A stretch of DNA of 64,000 nucleotides, taken from Hevea brasiliensis. Lineage: Eukaryota > Streptophyta > Magnoliopsida > Malpighiales > Euphorbiaceae. Positions 34,275-47,359 of this stretch are shown piece after piece. The notes under the pieces were generated by a model. The model made no database searches and had not been told where the DNA came from. It was given only the letters and a program-made list of their open reading frames with translations. The translations under genes were made by a program, and so were the position numbers. Each line of letters begins with the position of its first letter. Position 1 is the first letter of the stretch. The stretch spans positions 10,369,100 through 10,433,099 of the forward strand of contig NC_079496.1 in NCBI RefSeq assembly GCF_030052815.1, written 5' to 3'.

Positions 34275-36302
34275 ATGGGTTCCAAATCCAAGAGCGATAA
34301 CCCCCACTCCGGAGATGGTGCTAGCCCTGGGTTCGTCTCTCTTTCTTTTCCTCTAGTTATGCGTTATCCATCGATTTCATTTTTTTTCCTTTTGATTTAT
34401 TAAAAACTGATGGGATTTAAAAGAAAATTAATCGAAAGTTTTGGATGTTTATTTTCTAATTGTTTGTTTTGATTTGTGAAACGTAGGAAGATTTTCATAG
34501 GAGGATTGGCTAAGGATACTACGTATGGTAAGTTGTATTTTAGATTATGTTTTATAGGATTCTGGAGAACTGGAGCATAAGGGTTTTTTTTTTCCGGTTT
34601 ATATTTTCTGATTTTAGGTTGGCTTTTGTCAAGTTATGTTTATACCTCGTCTTGATTGATTTAATTGCAGCTACCTTTAACAAGCATTTTGGGAAATATG
34701 GGGAGATAACTGATTCAGTGATCATGAAAGATCGGTACACAGGTCAGCCTAGGGGTTTTGGTTTTATCACCTATGCTGATCCTTCGGTTGTAGATAAGGT
34801 TATTGAAGACACCCATATCATCAATGGGAAACAGGTAGAATCATCTTTCTTGATACAATGCGATACTGTGTATGATGATATTATTAATTTATTTTGGAGC
34901 TGTCTGAGCTCTTTTGATCCTTCAGTTTATGTTACTGAGTTTCTTTAAGATAATAATGGCATTCACTTGGTTGCTGGAGCCTGGAAGCATGAAGTTGGGC
35001 TATAGCTTTCCTACAATTTTAGATGTGCATACTCTTTAAGTTCCTATTCATCTAAGCCTGATTAGACTTTTCATGCTCATAAATTTGATGTAATAATCAA
35101 CTGTATTATAACACCTAGCAAGTGACAATGTAACAGGTTGAAATAAAGAGGACCATTCCTAAAGGTTCTGGGCAATCAAAGGATTTTAAAACTAAGAAGA
35201 TATTTGTGGGTGGTGTTCCATCATCAGTTACAGAAGGTGAGGATTCCTAAATTCTCGTTATGTGTTTTGAAGGAGAAAATGTTTAATTCTCTTGCGGTGT
35301 TGATTTACATTTATCCACTGGCTTTCTTGGAACTTGCAGATGAGTTCAAGAATTTCTTTTCAAAATATGGGAAAGTGGTGGAGCACCAGATTATACGGGA
35401 TCATGAAACCAATCGTTCTCGAGGATTTGGATTTATTATTTTTGACAATGAAGAAATTGTAGATCAAATGTTATCCAAGGGAAATATGATTGATATGGCT
35501 GGTACTCAGGTGAGCCTATTTAAATGACCTCAAAGAAATAATAATGTAAAGAGATCCCAATTTTTGGTGCTGCTCGTTTCATTGCTTTCTCCGTGTTCCT
35601 CTACAACGCAACCATACGCATTTCTCTTCCCCTCAATTTATAGATTCAGTAAAGTACTGTTAGTTACTTTTATTAACTATTTCTGATTAGCAGTGGAGAT
35701 CATGACAGGTGTAGATTTCAGGAAAGGGCTCATGATAGTTTACCTGCTGCAGAACCTAGGTTAACTAAGTTGCTTTGTTGTAGGTGGAGATCAAGAAAGC
35801 TGAACCAAAGAAAGCCTCAAACCCACCACCTGCTCCTGCATATGGTAGCAACTCTAGGAGTCGTTCTTACAATGACAGCTTTGGTGGATTTGGAGGTTCT
35901 TATGGGGGCTTTGATGGAGGGTTTGGGCCTGGTCCCTATAGGACTCCTGGGGGTCTGGGTGGTAGACTTGGTGGTGGTGGATATGGGTATGGTAGTGGTG
36001 GTGGGGACTTTGGTGGTGGATATGGCAGTTTTGGCGGGAGTAGCTTAGGAGGATACCGAGGTGAATCTTCCCTTGGTTATTCTGGTCGATTTGGACCTTA
36101 TGGTGGCGGGTTTGGTGGGGCTTATGGTGGTAGTGGTTTAGGTGGTTATGGTCGGGGAGGTGAGGGATATGGAAGTTATGGAGGTTCTGGTTACGGTGGG
36201 GGTTATGAATCTGGTCCAGGTGCTAGTTATGGAGGAGCAGGTGGCCTGTATGGAAGGGGAGGCTATAGTGGCAGTAGTCGATATCATCCTTATGCAAGAT
36301 AG
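34275..36302 (+). CDS. Two-RRM glycine-rich RNA-binding protein (RBGD/hnRNP A-B-like)
   Basis: Six coding exons: 34275-34330, 34487-34527, 34671-34834, 35137-35236, 35340-35509 and 35784-36302, totalling 1050 nt or 349 residues. RRM1 has RNP2 KIFIGGL and RNP1 RGFGFITY; RRM2 has KIFVGGV and RGFGFIIF. A linker (EIKKAEPKKASNPPPAPAYG) leads into a Gly/Tyr/Ser/Phe-rich tail of about 150 residues in the last exon, typical of low-complexity RNA-binding tails. The N-terminus MGSKSKSDNPHSGDGASPG matches the plant RBGD group; At3g13224 is the Arabidopsis relative I recall. It should act in nuclear or cytoplasmic mRNA binding. A second open frame inside the last exon (35770-36048) is a shadow of the Gly-rich repeat. 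Confidence 0.93.
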
Positions 36303-39300
36303 AATGAAGCATTTCAATGCAGTTGCTTAAGCTTTGCATAGAAGTTCCAAACAGGGTCATCTAGTTTAAAGCCTTGTGAAACAGATAGGCACTTTCCCAC
36401 ATTTACTAGAAGTCTCCTATCTCTGCGATTGAGGAAAGCTTTTAAGGATCAGAGGATCTACTTTATTAGATTATTTTCTTCTATGTATGTTTTAGTCAGA
36501 CTTCGTAGTTATGCTCCAACTTAGTTCTTGGTGTGTCTGGTTTACTTGTTCTAGTTATTTTAATAGTCTGTGTTGTAGACAATAGTATCTTGGTTTGAAG
36601 CTTGATGCCATTTATTTAGTTTGATCTAGATAGACGCTTTGTTAATTTATACCTGTTTGTTTTTATATATACAGTGTAGCAGTTGGGCGTTTTACATTGA
36701 TATTTATTCTTAGCTGGATTCAGCTAGATTTGATTATTTATGGATTAGGCAAACATTTAAGATGTGCCATTCTCTTGCAACTAAGAACTCACTGTAGTTT
36801 TATTTCAACGCCTTAAAAGAAAAAGAAAGAACCAACTATAGAATATTGCAATAAGAAGTCATTCTATAGTGTGTGTAGTATGAATGAACTTGAGACTACT
36901 TAGGTAAGCTTTCCATGCATTGAAATTATACCCGTTAGGACAGGTGAAAATGAGTGGTGGTGGTTGGTCGCAGATTGAATTTACATTCTTTTAGTTTCCA
37001 GGGCAATTGGTGATAAAGGGCAGTTTCTCGGCCTTGTTTTTGAATGCTTTTAATGTCTTGCTATTGACCCTTGTCAAGTTTGCTTGGAGGAAACGAATGG
37101 GTTTGTGTTTCTAAAAATATTCCAGTTGCAGTGCTTCTACTGCCAAATGTAATGTAGCCCATTGTTTCTTCGAGTATTTTCACAATAAATATCTACTGTC
37201 CTTGGTTAACTTTGTTCAGAGATGTGGGGATATATTTTTCAAGACTAAGATTGTTCTCTTGCTTATGCTTAGCAGAATTTTTTGCTGATAATTATTACTA
37301 TTTTCTTTTGATTGTAGTAGGGATGAATACTGATTTTATCTGGCAATGATATGGGGAGGGCTATCCCTATTGTGTAGCCCAAATTTCTGTATAAAAGAAA
37401 AAAGTATTTGAGCTTTATATTTTGGTCTATCAAGAATGTTATAGTTGAATTAGTGTGCTATATTGTGTCACTCTCATATCTTTCAAAACAACATTAGGTG
37501 GTTACTGGTTAGTGTCCAGTTATCCCAGGTTACGAGCAAAAGTATACGGAATGGATTATCAAATCAGCTGTCTTACCAAGTGGCTGCATAAGCCCCCACG
37601 AAATAAAACCTGCCAATTTTCCTAAATGGATGCGTCATGTGTTTTATTATATATATATATATATAATTTTTTTCTTTTTAGAAACATCAAGTTTTTTTTT
37701 ATATAATTAAAATGCTTTAAAAAATATGTATGTTGATTGATGTGATAAATATTTGGACTAATTGCATATTCACTCACTGAAAAGTTATTTTCTCATTTGA
37801 GACTCTGATTTTGGCATTCTTTCAAAGTAAGAAAAGTATTTTTTAGAAAAATAAATTATTTTAGATATTATTGAAATTTTTTTTATTATTTTAATATTTA
37901 TAATAATTTTAGTAAAAATATGCTAAATAAAATTTTTAATATTTTCTTTAAAATATTTTAATACTAATTTTAGCGACTCTGAATGGCAAAAGTCAGCCAT
38001 ATATATAATCACATGTTAACTCGCTTTCTAATCGCATTCGGTGTACTTGGAGATTATGAAAATTCTCTTTTATTAATTTGCATGTTTGAAAAAGTTTAAA
38101 TTAAAAGTGTTATAATTTATTTTTTAACTAAAAGAATAAATTATTTTAAAAAAATAAATTGATGTTAAAATTGATATCATTTTGTAAAATTTTAATTTCT
38201 TTTGTTAAATATTTAATGTAGATCAAAATAAATAAATAAATACATTCTTCAAGCAACAAAATTTAATATGAATTTCATCAATTGAAAATTTATTATGAAT
38301 TTTTTTTATAAATTTTTTTAATAAAATGGAATTAAATTTTATTATAACAATCGTTTCAAAGGAGGTGAGCTAGGACTTTGGTTAAAAAAAAATATAAATA
38401 ATAAATTATTAAAAATATATAAATAATTATTTTAAATGTTTACTATTTTGCATTATGTAAGGTAAATTTTTTGAAGAGGATATTTATATTTTATATCTAT
38501 CATATGATTCAATAATTTCTTTTTAAAAGATAAATATACAAGTTTATCTTTCAATTTTTAAAATATGAACTCTTGTAAATATCATATCACAAACGTTGTG
38601 ATCTATTGATTAAAATTTAAATTAATTTCATTTTATAATTTAGATTTATTATAGAACGCATTTTATAATAAATGTCTCTAGTCTGTTGATTATAATTTAA
38701 ATAATATTTTAATTTTATTTTATAATAATTAAAATATATCATGAAACGTGTATATTTATAATTGAAGCATATTACATGACGTTTTAATAATTTAAATTGT
38801 CATAATTTTTTTTATAAAATTAAACGATGAAATGGTGTATTTAAAAAAATAAGTACATATAAGTTCTAAAAATTATAAAAACAATTATAAAACAAGCCAA
38901 ATAAATTATAAAAGGATAATTAACAAGTATATTGTAACTCTTTATTTGGATTGAGAGAATGTAGAGAAGAGAAAAGAAAAAAAATTAATTTTTTTAAATT
39001 TTTTGGTTTAGACAAAAGGGAGAATTGATAATAAAGGAAGAGAAAGGAGGAGAAATTTTAATTTAAAATATTTTTTTTTAAATTGATAAAAAAATAAAGG
39101 GAAATAATGGTTAAAATATTTAAATATTATTTTATAATATAAACATAAAAAAATAATAATATAATAAATATTTTTCTTATAAAAAAATTATATTTTCTCT
39201 TTATTTTAATAATTTATTTAAATAATATAAAATAAATTAAAATTTTTTTCTTTTTTTTTTATTTATTTCCTTTAATTTTTCTTCATCCCCTTGCGGGGGC

Positions 39301-39521
39301 ATGTCACGTTAAGATCCAAATAAAGGGTAAAAGTTTACAAATACGAGAAAAAGCTTTGTTAAAACGTACTACATATTAATACGGCGCCGCAGGGAGTATT
39401 AGCGCAAACGATGAAAGGCGGCTCTCTCTGACTCCGAGTTCACAGTACACGAAGAGAAAGGCCTGCTTGCCAGATTGTTTTCGCCGGCCAGTCTAAAACA
39501 TTTGAAAACTGGGTGAAGAAA
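36303..39521. other. Intergenic region between the RRM gene and EMC8/9
   Basis: About 500 bp of probable 3' UTR is followed by unique sequence to about 37620, then a very A/T-rich desert with (AT)n at 37648-37665 and long A/T runs up to 39280. At 39290-39520 the base composition normalises and probably contains the EMC8/9 promoter and 5' UTR. No gene is recognised. Confidence 0.45.
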
Positions 39522-42500
39522 ATGGGCGTTGGGGAGCTCAAATACGACATGTCGCAGAATGGCTACATAAAGCTGGTACTCCACGCCCTCAAGCACAACT
39601 CCGCAGCCGTCAACGGCGTTTTACTTGGTCGATCCACCGACGACGTCGTTGAGATTACCGACTCCGTCCCTCTTTTCCACAACCACCTCGGCATCCTCCC
39701 TCCTCTAGAGATCTCCCTCATCATGGTACGTTTAGAGTTAGAGAGCACAATATAAAGTCACTGCATCTTAATTTTTTTTTTTTTAATTCCCTACTCCAAA
39801 TCTACAATTCGACATAATTACAATCTATTTCTAGCAAATAAGAAAAAAAATATATATATATATATATATATTTTTTTTATTCTTTTTGCCTTCTAATTTT
39901 CTGTACGTTTGGTTACGTGTTAAATATGAGCTGATGATGGAGTTTTTGGGCTTTTTTTCCCCTTAGAACAGATAGAGGATTATTACAGTGCTCAAGGTCT
40001 GGATATAGTGGGTTACTTTCATGCGAACGAGAGGTCTGATGATGCGGAGCTTGGTAACGTGGCCAAGAATATTGGGGATCATATTTATCGCTACTTCCCC
40101 CAAGCTGCCATTCTCTTGGTCTGTACTGTTGATTTGATGTTTTGATGCTATTTTTGCTTTTCTGTGTTCTGGACTTAGATTTTGACCTTTTTTTGTGGTA
40201 TTTTCATGAATCATCATGCAGTTAGATAACAAAAAGCTTGAAGCATTACCAAAGGGGAAAGACCGGAGCCCTGTAATGCGGGTTAGTTTCATAGTTTCTA
40301 TTCTGTTATTTGAAAGCTTTTTTTTTTTTTCGAAGGAAAGAATATTCAATATTGCTCTGATGACTTCAACAATTACTATTGAAATATTAGGAATATGCAA
40401 CTAGTGTAAATGACAGTCTTTCTGCTTATGGATAGTGGGGGCATAATTGCAAAGCTTGGAGGTTTGTTCCTTGATAGATACATGACACTACTCAACTCAA
40501 CTCAACTAAGCCTTTATCCCAAAAATTTGGGGTCGGCTATATGGATTCGCTTTTTCCACTCTGAACGATTTTGGGTTAAATCCTCATAAATGTTTAATGC
40601 TTCTAAGTCATGTTGTACTACTCTCCTCCAAGTCAATTTAGGTCTACCCCTTTTTTTCTTTCTATCCTCTAGCCTAATGTGTTCTACTTGTCTAACTGGA
40701 GCCTCCGTATGTCTACGCTTCACATGACCAAACCACCTCAATCTCCCTTCTCTCAACTTATCTTCAATTGGCACCACTCCTACCTTTTCTCTAATACTTT
40801 CATTACGGACTTTATCTAGTCTAGTATGACCACTCATCCACCTTAACATTCTCATCTCTGCAACTCTTATCTTAGATGCATACGACTCTGCCCAACACTC
40901 ACTACCATATAGCATAGCCGTATGGTAAAATGTTCGTTTTAATTTATTGGGAATCTTACGATCACATAAAACTCCCGTGGCAGGTCTCCACTTCAACCAT
41001 CCGGCTTTAATCCTATGACTAACATCCTCCTCACATCCCCCATCTACTTGAAGGACTGAGCCTAGATATTTAAAGTGATTACTTAGTGACAGAGCCACTC
41101 AATTAAAACTAAATCCTTCACTATCACTTTGGCCTTCGAACTTGCAATGCATGTATTCTTCGTTCAACTAAACTTAAAACCAATATACTCTATAGTACTT
41201 CTCCAAAGTTCTAGCTTCCTATTGACTCCTTCTCGTGTCTCATATATCAGAACAATATCATCCTCAAACAACATTCAACAAGCAATAATCTCTTGTATAT
41301 GTTTTTCATCTAAAACTAATGTAAAAGGTAAGGGCTTATGGCTGATCCTTGGTGTAATCCAATTGAGATCGGAAAATCTCTTGTGTCCCCTCCGCACAAT
41401 AGTAGTTGCTCCTTCATACATATCTTTCAATACTTGTATGTACCTAATAGATACCCTCTTTTGTTCTAACGCATTCCATAAGACCTCTCTTGGAACACTA
41501 TCATAAGCCTTCTCCAAATCAATAAAAAACATGTGTAGATCTTTCTTCCCATCTCTATATTTCTCCATCAAGCTTCTAATGAGAAAGATCGCTTCCATAG
41601 TTGAACGACCAGGCATGAAACCAAATTGATTGAGAGAGATAGAAATATCATGACGTAGTCGATGCTCCACAACTCTCTCCCACAACTTCATAGTATGGCT
41701 CATGAGTTTAATTCCCCTATAGTTTGAGCAACTCTGTATGTCTCCCTTATTTTTAAAAATAGGTACTAAAATACTCTTCCTCCATTCATCAGGCATTTTC
41801 TTTGAGTTTAGAATCTTATTAAATAATTTAGTTAACCAAGCCACTCCCATATCTCCCAAATACTTCCACACTTCAATTGGTATTTCATCGGGTCCACAGG
41901 CTTTACCTACTTTCATTCTCTTAAGTGCTTCCTTTACTTCTAAAGATCTAATCCTTCTAGTATAATTTACATTCTTTTCTATTGTTCTATAATTTATATT
42001 CACGATAGATACATGACACTGATGGGACTAAATTATCATGTGGTGGTTACAATGAATTGGATATGTTCGTCTCAAAACATGGAGGACTACTGACTGTTAT
42101 GTTGTGATAGGAAATCAGTTGATGTTTCTATACTGGCTGAATGCTGATCCATACAAATAAAATGGATAAAAATCTAATTTTTAGGTGTACTTTGATTCCA
42201 CAGAAGAGTGCGTACTTTTGTGCTCAAAGTTTGCACTAGCTTTGAAGCATTGTAGGTGACATTTAGATACTTGATGCGAAGCCAGTCGTGAGTTAAAACT
42301 CTTAACAAAAATCTTATGAAACAAGCCGTTGGGTGCAAGTGGATTTACCATAGTCAGTTGCCCTTTCACTGCAGTAAGCATACTGGTCTACTATCTTCAA
42401 GGTTTGGTTTGTGTTTGATGCTTCAATTAGAGGTTCCATGGAAACTTGCCTAGAGTTTAATTCACCAAGGAAGTACAACTTAAGTGATCAATATATAGCA

Positions 42501-43326
42501 AGTTAACCGGCAAATTTTGCAAAATACAATATGGCAACCATGACGCCTATGCTTACGAAGTTGAGGCACTTTCATGCCAGCATTTATGTAATTTTATCTT
42601 GACTTATTTGACCGCATGAAATTTATTGTGAACATTTGCTGATTAGGGCCAAATATTATTTCTCATTTCTGATGCTCTTTATTCTGAATATGGTGTCAGT
42701 ATTATGTAATTTAAATTTCTTAGGTGTAATCATTTTGGGTTGGCAATCAGATTTCTTTATTAACATTGCTTGAAGCATGCCTTTTCTTGTTCTGTTTTGG
42801 CCAGTATCATTAGTGCAGTATGTATTCACATCAATTTAGTTCTTGATTCAGTAGTAGCTACTGAGCAAATTTAAATCATCTTGTCCAACTGCCATTGTGT
42901 CAATTATCATTTGTGACTTGATTGTTGAGTTCTAGAATCATTAGCCACAAGGCTTTTCTTTAATTAACAATCAGTTTTGTGTTTATCTTATTGCTCTAGC
43001 TTTATACAAGGGATGCAACAAAGAACTGGAAGCTAGCTAGATCTGATGGAGGCAATAGGTTGATACTTAAGGAGCCAGCAGCAAATATTGTGTTGCTGGA
43101 TTTTGTTTCAAGCCAGAAGTGGCAGCATTTGGTAGATTTTGACGATCACCTTGATGACATTTCCAAGTGCGTGCCACATTTATGAATGAGTGGGTGCACA
43201 CACACGCACACACCCACACCCACCCCCGTATTGATCAACAGTGAGTCAGAATTATAACTCGTAGTGTTTAGTTAATTATTTATCTGTATTTGCAGGGACT
43301 GGCTCAATCCAGATCTCTTCAAGTAG
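39522..43326 (+). CDS. EMC8: ER membrane protein complex subunit 8/9 homologue (UPF0172)
   Basis: Five coding exons: 39522-39725, 39972-40118, 40222-40281, 43000-43166 and 43296-43326, giving 609 nt or 202 residues. Joins are in frame (SLIM|IEDYY, AILL|LDNKKL, VMR|LYTRD, DISK|DWLNP). The frame begins [25 protein letters not shown] and holds the GVLLGR and VGYFHANER blocks of the EMC8/9 MPN-like fold, which lacks metal-binding residues. EMC8/9 sits on the cytosolic side of the EMC insertase, which inserts tail-anchored and multi-pass proteins in the ER. The Arabidopsis homologue I recall is At5g55940 (emb2731). Intron 3 (40282-42999) is large because of an RTE insertion. Confidence 0.93.
40514..41098 (-). 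pseudogene. RTE reverse transcriptase C-terminal domain
   Basis: A frame of 194 codons carries the RTE C-terminal block: [47 protein letters not shown] and [10 protein letters not shown]. It continues the interrupted RT above in a shifted frame and ends just before the TTGAG-repeat terminus. Confidence 0.85.
41275..42003 (-). pseudogene. RTE reverse transcriptase N-terminal and palm region
   Basis: This frame of about 240 codons reads as RT fingers/palm: [50 protein letters not shown] and [13 protein letters not shown]. It lacks the upstream endonuclease because of 5' truncation. The active-site ADD region lies just past its end, near 41250, where the frame breaks. Confidence 0.85.
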
Positions 43327-44491
43327 TGTTGCCCTTGGATGTGTAACTGGTGGTTGTTTCTTGCGGGCATCTAGCTTACCTTGATGTATGATGCAGCAAC
43401 TTGACGGAGCAGACATGATCGATAAGCAATAGGCTTTGTGGTTTCTTGTTTGGGGCAAAATTTTGTAGTAATGTATTACCAAATATCCATTTGTTAAATG
43501 TTGGAAGTTTCTCAGACAAGCAACTTTGAGGAAACACATTTATTGAAATAATGGCTTTAAAATGGACGAGAGAAATTATGATTCAATACATATTAAATAT
43601 AGGAAGAAAAACATATGCTCAAGAAAATAAAGGATTTATAAGCATTGAAATTATTACATGATTCTCTAGCAAAAAGTTATTTTTTGAAGAAAAGCAGTAC
43701 CACAAGCAATGAGCATCTAAACATTTGCATAAGCAATGATCTAACTATCATTCACCAAATAGATTTAGGATTGAGTACCCACTTCAAATAATCTTATAAG
43801 ATGACTACTAAAATTTCTATTAAAATTAAAAATAATTGAACTTCTTGAAAATTGAATTACTTCCAAGTTGTTTCAAATGAATATATTCAACATTTATTCA
43901 ATTATTTCAAACCCCAAATTAAATTACCAAGCTGAACGGACTTCCACTTGTCGACATAATAATTTTTTTATTTCTTTTTTTCTCTAATATCTTACATTAA
44001 TAAAACATTCTAAGTTTAGATTGTCTGATATTATTTATATAAACAGTTCAATGATATTTTATAAGAAATAAGTTATTGACAAAATTATTTATAAAATAAT
44101 TTATTCATTCTAATATATAGTAAATAAAATGAATATAGCTTGGATGCATGATAAAGTTAAGTAAATTTAGTGATTTTGATTATTGATGAAAAAAAAAACT
44201 TAAATATAAAATTTGATAAACATAAAATTATGAAGAAAATCTATTGAAATAGTTAATAAAACATCATTAAAAAGAAAAAGAAAAAGAAAGAAAGGACTCA
44301 AACTAGGAATATGAAAGCCAAAAGTCTGAAATCTAACAAGCATAAAGAAAAAAAAAAAAAGGACTTTTTACAAACGACATTATATATCTACCATTTATAA
44401 TTCCCATAATACTATACGAGAATGTGCCATTGAAAACGAAGCTGTCTGTATTCCACATGTTCTGATGCATCTAGGGAAATATTCAAGCAGC
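43327..44491. other. Convergent region between EMC8/9 and the OPT gene
   Basis: EMC8/9 3' UTR, then A/T-rich sequence with poly-A runs (44345-44362) and the 3' UTR of the OPT gene. No coding evidence. Confidence 0.5.
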
Positions 44492-47359
44492 TCAATTAAC
44501 AACAGGGCATCCCTCCACAACAATCCCTGGAGCAGTGGGGCAATTTGCAATTGGGCAATGGTCAGTGCTATCCAGACCCCACCATTGAGGACCATAGATA
44601 TTCTGGGATTGAAGGCTGAAGAAGACGATTATCCCCATGAAAGCAACACCAGCATCCAGACCAGCTGATAAGATGTAATTATGCCTAGCCCACCATGCCT
44701 TGTACATTCTATAAATATAGAAGTTGAAAAATATTCCAACAACTCCCCAGCTCAAGTAGTGCACAGCTCCAGCTGGAGGCATGCTTGATGTGGCTGACAA
44801 AAAAATTGGCATGTGGATGAGCCTGATCCATTTCTTCTCAGGATATTTGCGCGACAATAACCATATTGGAACTGGGGCTACTAGACCAATTAGAAAGAAC
44901 CAGCACATGCTATTGTACAAACCTAAATTCCCAAACATTCTGAGAGGGCCTACGACTCCCCATATGATTGAAGCATTGTAAAAAACACCGTCCCCAGGGC
45001 ATGTCCATGGACTTCCTTCTGGTAACAATTCTGGGATACATATGTTATCAACAGTTGATAGAAGCCACCAGGCTGTAGCAAAGTAGACAGTCGAAGAAGC
45101 AATTGTTCCAACAAACTATACAAATTCATATGATAACGTGATCAATTGACAATCTCTGGAATGAGAAACAATTGAACTGATCAATGTATAATTTTACCTG
45201 AACAATGAACATGGATTTGGGAGGAATTTTCATATAGTGGCCTAATTTGAAGTCTTGCAGAAAGAAAAGGGCTTGAGCCATGCTTATGTATCCATATGTC
45301 TTGAATGTCACATTGGCAAGAGGCCTCCCAGGGTAGATATATCCGATAATAAACTCTGAAATCACATTTAGACCCATTTGCTGTGCATCAAGATAAACTT
45401 ATTAGAAAGCTGCCCACTTTCTATACATCAATCTTTTACATACATAGGAAAAAAAAAATGAAGTATGCTAGAGAATTACAGTACCATGTTTGTTGTGGCC
45501 TGAACAACCCCAATGGGCAGGGTGAAAACAAGGGCAATTGCACAAGCAAAGAGAAGCCCCCACCATGGAAGTTGTAATTGTTTGTTAAAACCTTCTACTG
45601 CAAGAAGGGATAAAGCCACAGATACAACCAAGATTGCAACAAACCACCATTGAGGAACCACTTCATAGTTCTTCTTCATCAGTCTAGTATGCACATCAGC
45701 ATATTTATCTTTCACTGCACTGGAAGTCTTCCTCCACAAGATCCAAATACTCCTACATTAATTCATTGTTTATATCAAGAAAATCGTTAGCCCAAAAGAA
45801 CTATTGCCAAGAATTGTGAAGATAAAAGAGAGGAAAAAAAAAGTGAGACTTACTTTCCCTCAAAGAGTGCAACATGTGAAATAGTGGCCATCAGAGCTGC
45901 AAAACCAAGTCCATATGCAAAGGCAAATAAAACACTGAGATGTAGCTTGCTGTAAGCTTTATAGGCATCTAGATCAATGTCGAAAGTTTTTTGGTTGAGA
46001 ATTCGGCTTATGTTGTACGTCTGACCAGCATTGTCAAAAGTGTGGGCAGAAAAGATGGGGAATTTCTTAGCATCAAATGCATTAGTCCAGTAACCAATGG
46101 GCACTATAATATACATTAGCAAGAAAAAACCGCCCAGAGTGTTTGCAATAGCAAAGAAGGGCACAGCAAGAGGTGTCCCCAAGAAGCTAGAAACAGTGGA
46201 CCAGTCGAGGCCAAAAGAGCCAATTCCAAGGCCATTTAGCCCTGAACCGATCTGTTGAGCAGTGACCGAGTCTTTCCATATCCAACAAATGAAGGAGATC
46301 GTAGACAAGGAAGGGAAAAGGTAGCCTGGAAAGAGATAGTAAGCAAAACTAGATATGAAAACAACGAGAAAGAATTGCAGCCTAGTGAGTCCTCCCTTGC
46401 TTCTCTTTTCTTTTTCATGTAATGCCCTGCAACTCCCACATATATAAGCTGTCAGGAATCAGACTTCCCCTTCTGCACCTTTGCAAGCAGAATTTTTCAA
46501 TATAAGGAGATAGACAAAAGTACCTGAATAGAGAGACTTGAACGAGGTTTGAGGGCCACCACATGTATGGTGAATCCACCAGAAATTTCCTAAAAACACC
46601 GGCCCATCCATACCCAAGCATCTGAAAATAATACACACAAGAATGTAATATAAGATCTCAAAGAGAGTTTTTGGCGAGAGTTTACCACGCCCTAGAATTA
46701 ATTAGGCTAAAGCTCATTGAATGGAAATGTACCTGAGTTGTTTGTACTAGCAACATAGCCGCAACCGGATGTAGAGGTCTCCTATAGAAGGCCTTGACAG
46801 AAGTGATAATGCTTACTGCATAAACACCTCCAGTTCCAGCGCTTGCAAATATGGTTATCAAGACATGTTCTTTCAAATTGAAAGGCCCTGGATTCAAGGA
46901 AAATGACCATTTTGTCAATGGAATTTTGATCTGCTTCTTGGGAAGTGTTGAAGCCATCAGCTTTCCAAGTGGGAGAGTGACAATTTGCGCTGAAACTGCA
47001 GTGACACTAAGTTGATTTGAACGGTAAGCAAAAAATTGATTCACGAAAGAGAGCAGCACGCATGATGCTAACCCAAGAAGCCACGTTCGAAAAGTCAACA
47101 CAGGTTGTGAAGGATCATCTGTGATGGGAACCGTCAACCTTACTTGCTCTATAGGACTGTCATTCACTTCATCTCCTGCATAAACCAACCACAACAAGAA
47201 AAAAAAATTGGGATTTTTCATTTTGAGATCTCGCAATGCATATACAATTCAGAGGACCTGTTTTAGATAGGCTACTATAATACCTTTCATGTCAATAATG
47301 GATTCATCCTTTCCAGGAACTCTGGACTGATGGACTGCATCTTCGGTGGAGCTTGTCAT
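44492..47359 (-). CDS. OPT1: OPT-family oligopeptide transporter (OPT1-like)
   Basis: Seven coding exons in transcription order: 47284-47359, 46733-47175, 46524-46621, 45854-46426, 45485-45752, 45198-45380 and 44492-45115, totalling 2265 nt or 754 residues, matching the usual plant OPT length. All introns are GT-AG. The N-terminus is acidic ([20 protein letters not shown]), then about 12-16 hydrophobic segments. The two OPT family motifs are present: NPG ([12 protein letters not shown]) and the KIPPK form of KIPPR (MKIPPKSMF). The C-terminus ([20 protein letters not shown]) is typical of the peptide-transport branch rather than the yellow-stripe branch. Members import tetra/pentapeptides or metal-peptide complexes at the plasma membrane; substrate here is unknown. 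The Arabidopsis relative by position is At5g55930 (OPT1). Confidence 0.92.

Larger units (their letters stand above)
40473..42020 (-). mobile_element. RTE-type LINE inserted in EMC8/9 intron 3, antisense, with perfect 17-bp target-site duplication
   Basis: GATAGATACATGACACT occurs at 40473-40489 and again, without mismatch, at 42004-42020, flanking a 1514-bp minus-strand insert. The insert ends (at its low-coordinate side) in TTGAGTTGAGTTGAG repeats, the plant RTE 3' terminus, and is 5'-truncated within the reverse transcriptase. No poly(A) tail is present, as expected for RTE. The perfect duplication indicates a younger insertion than the copy at 29-30 kb. Confidence 0.95.

Noticed and set aside
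35770..36330. Alternative Val/Met/Gly-rich frames over the last RRM exon
   Set aside because: Shadows of the Gly-rich coding repeat in other frames.
43195..43230. (CA)n-rich stretch in the last EMC8/9 intron
   Set aside because: An ordinary short microsatellite with no evidence of function.
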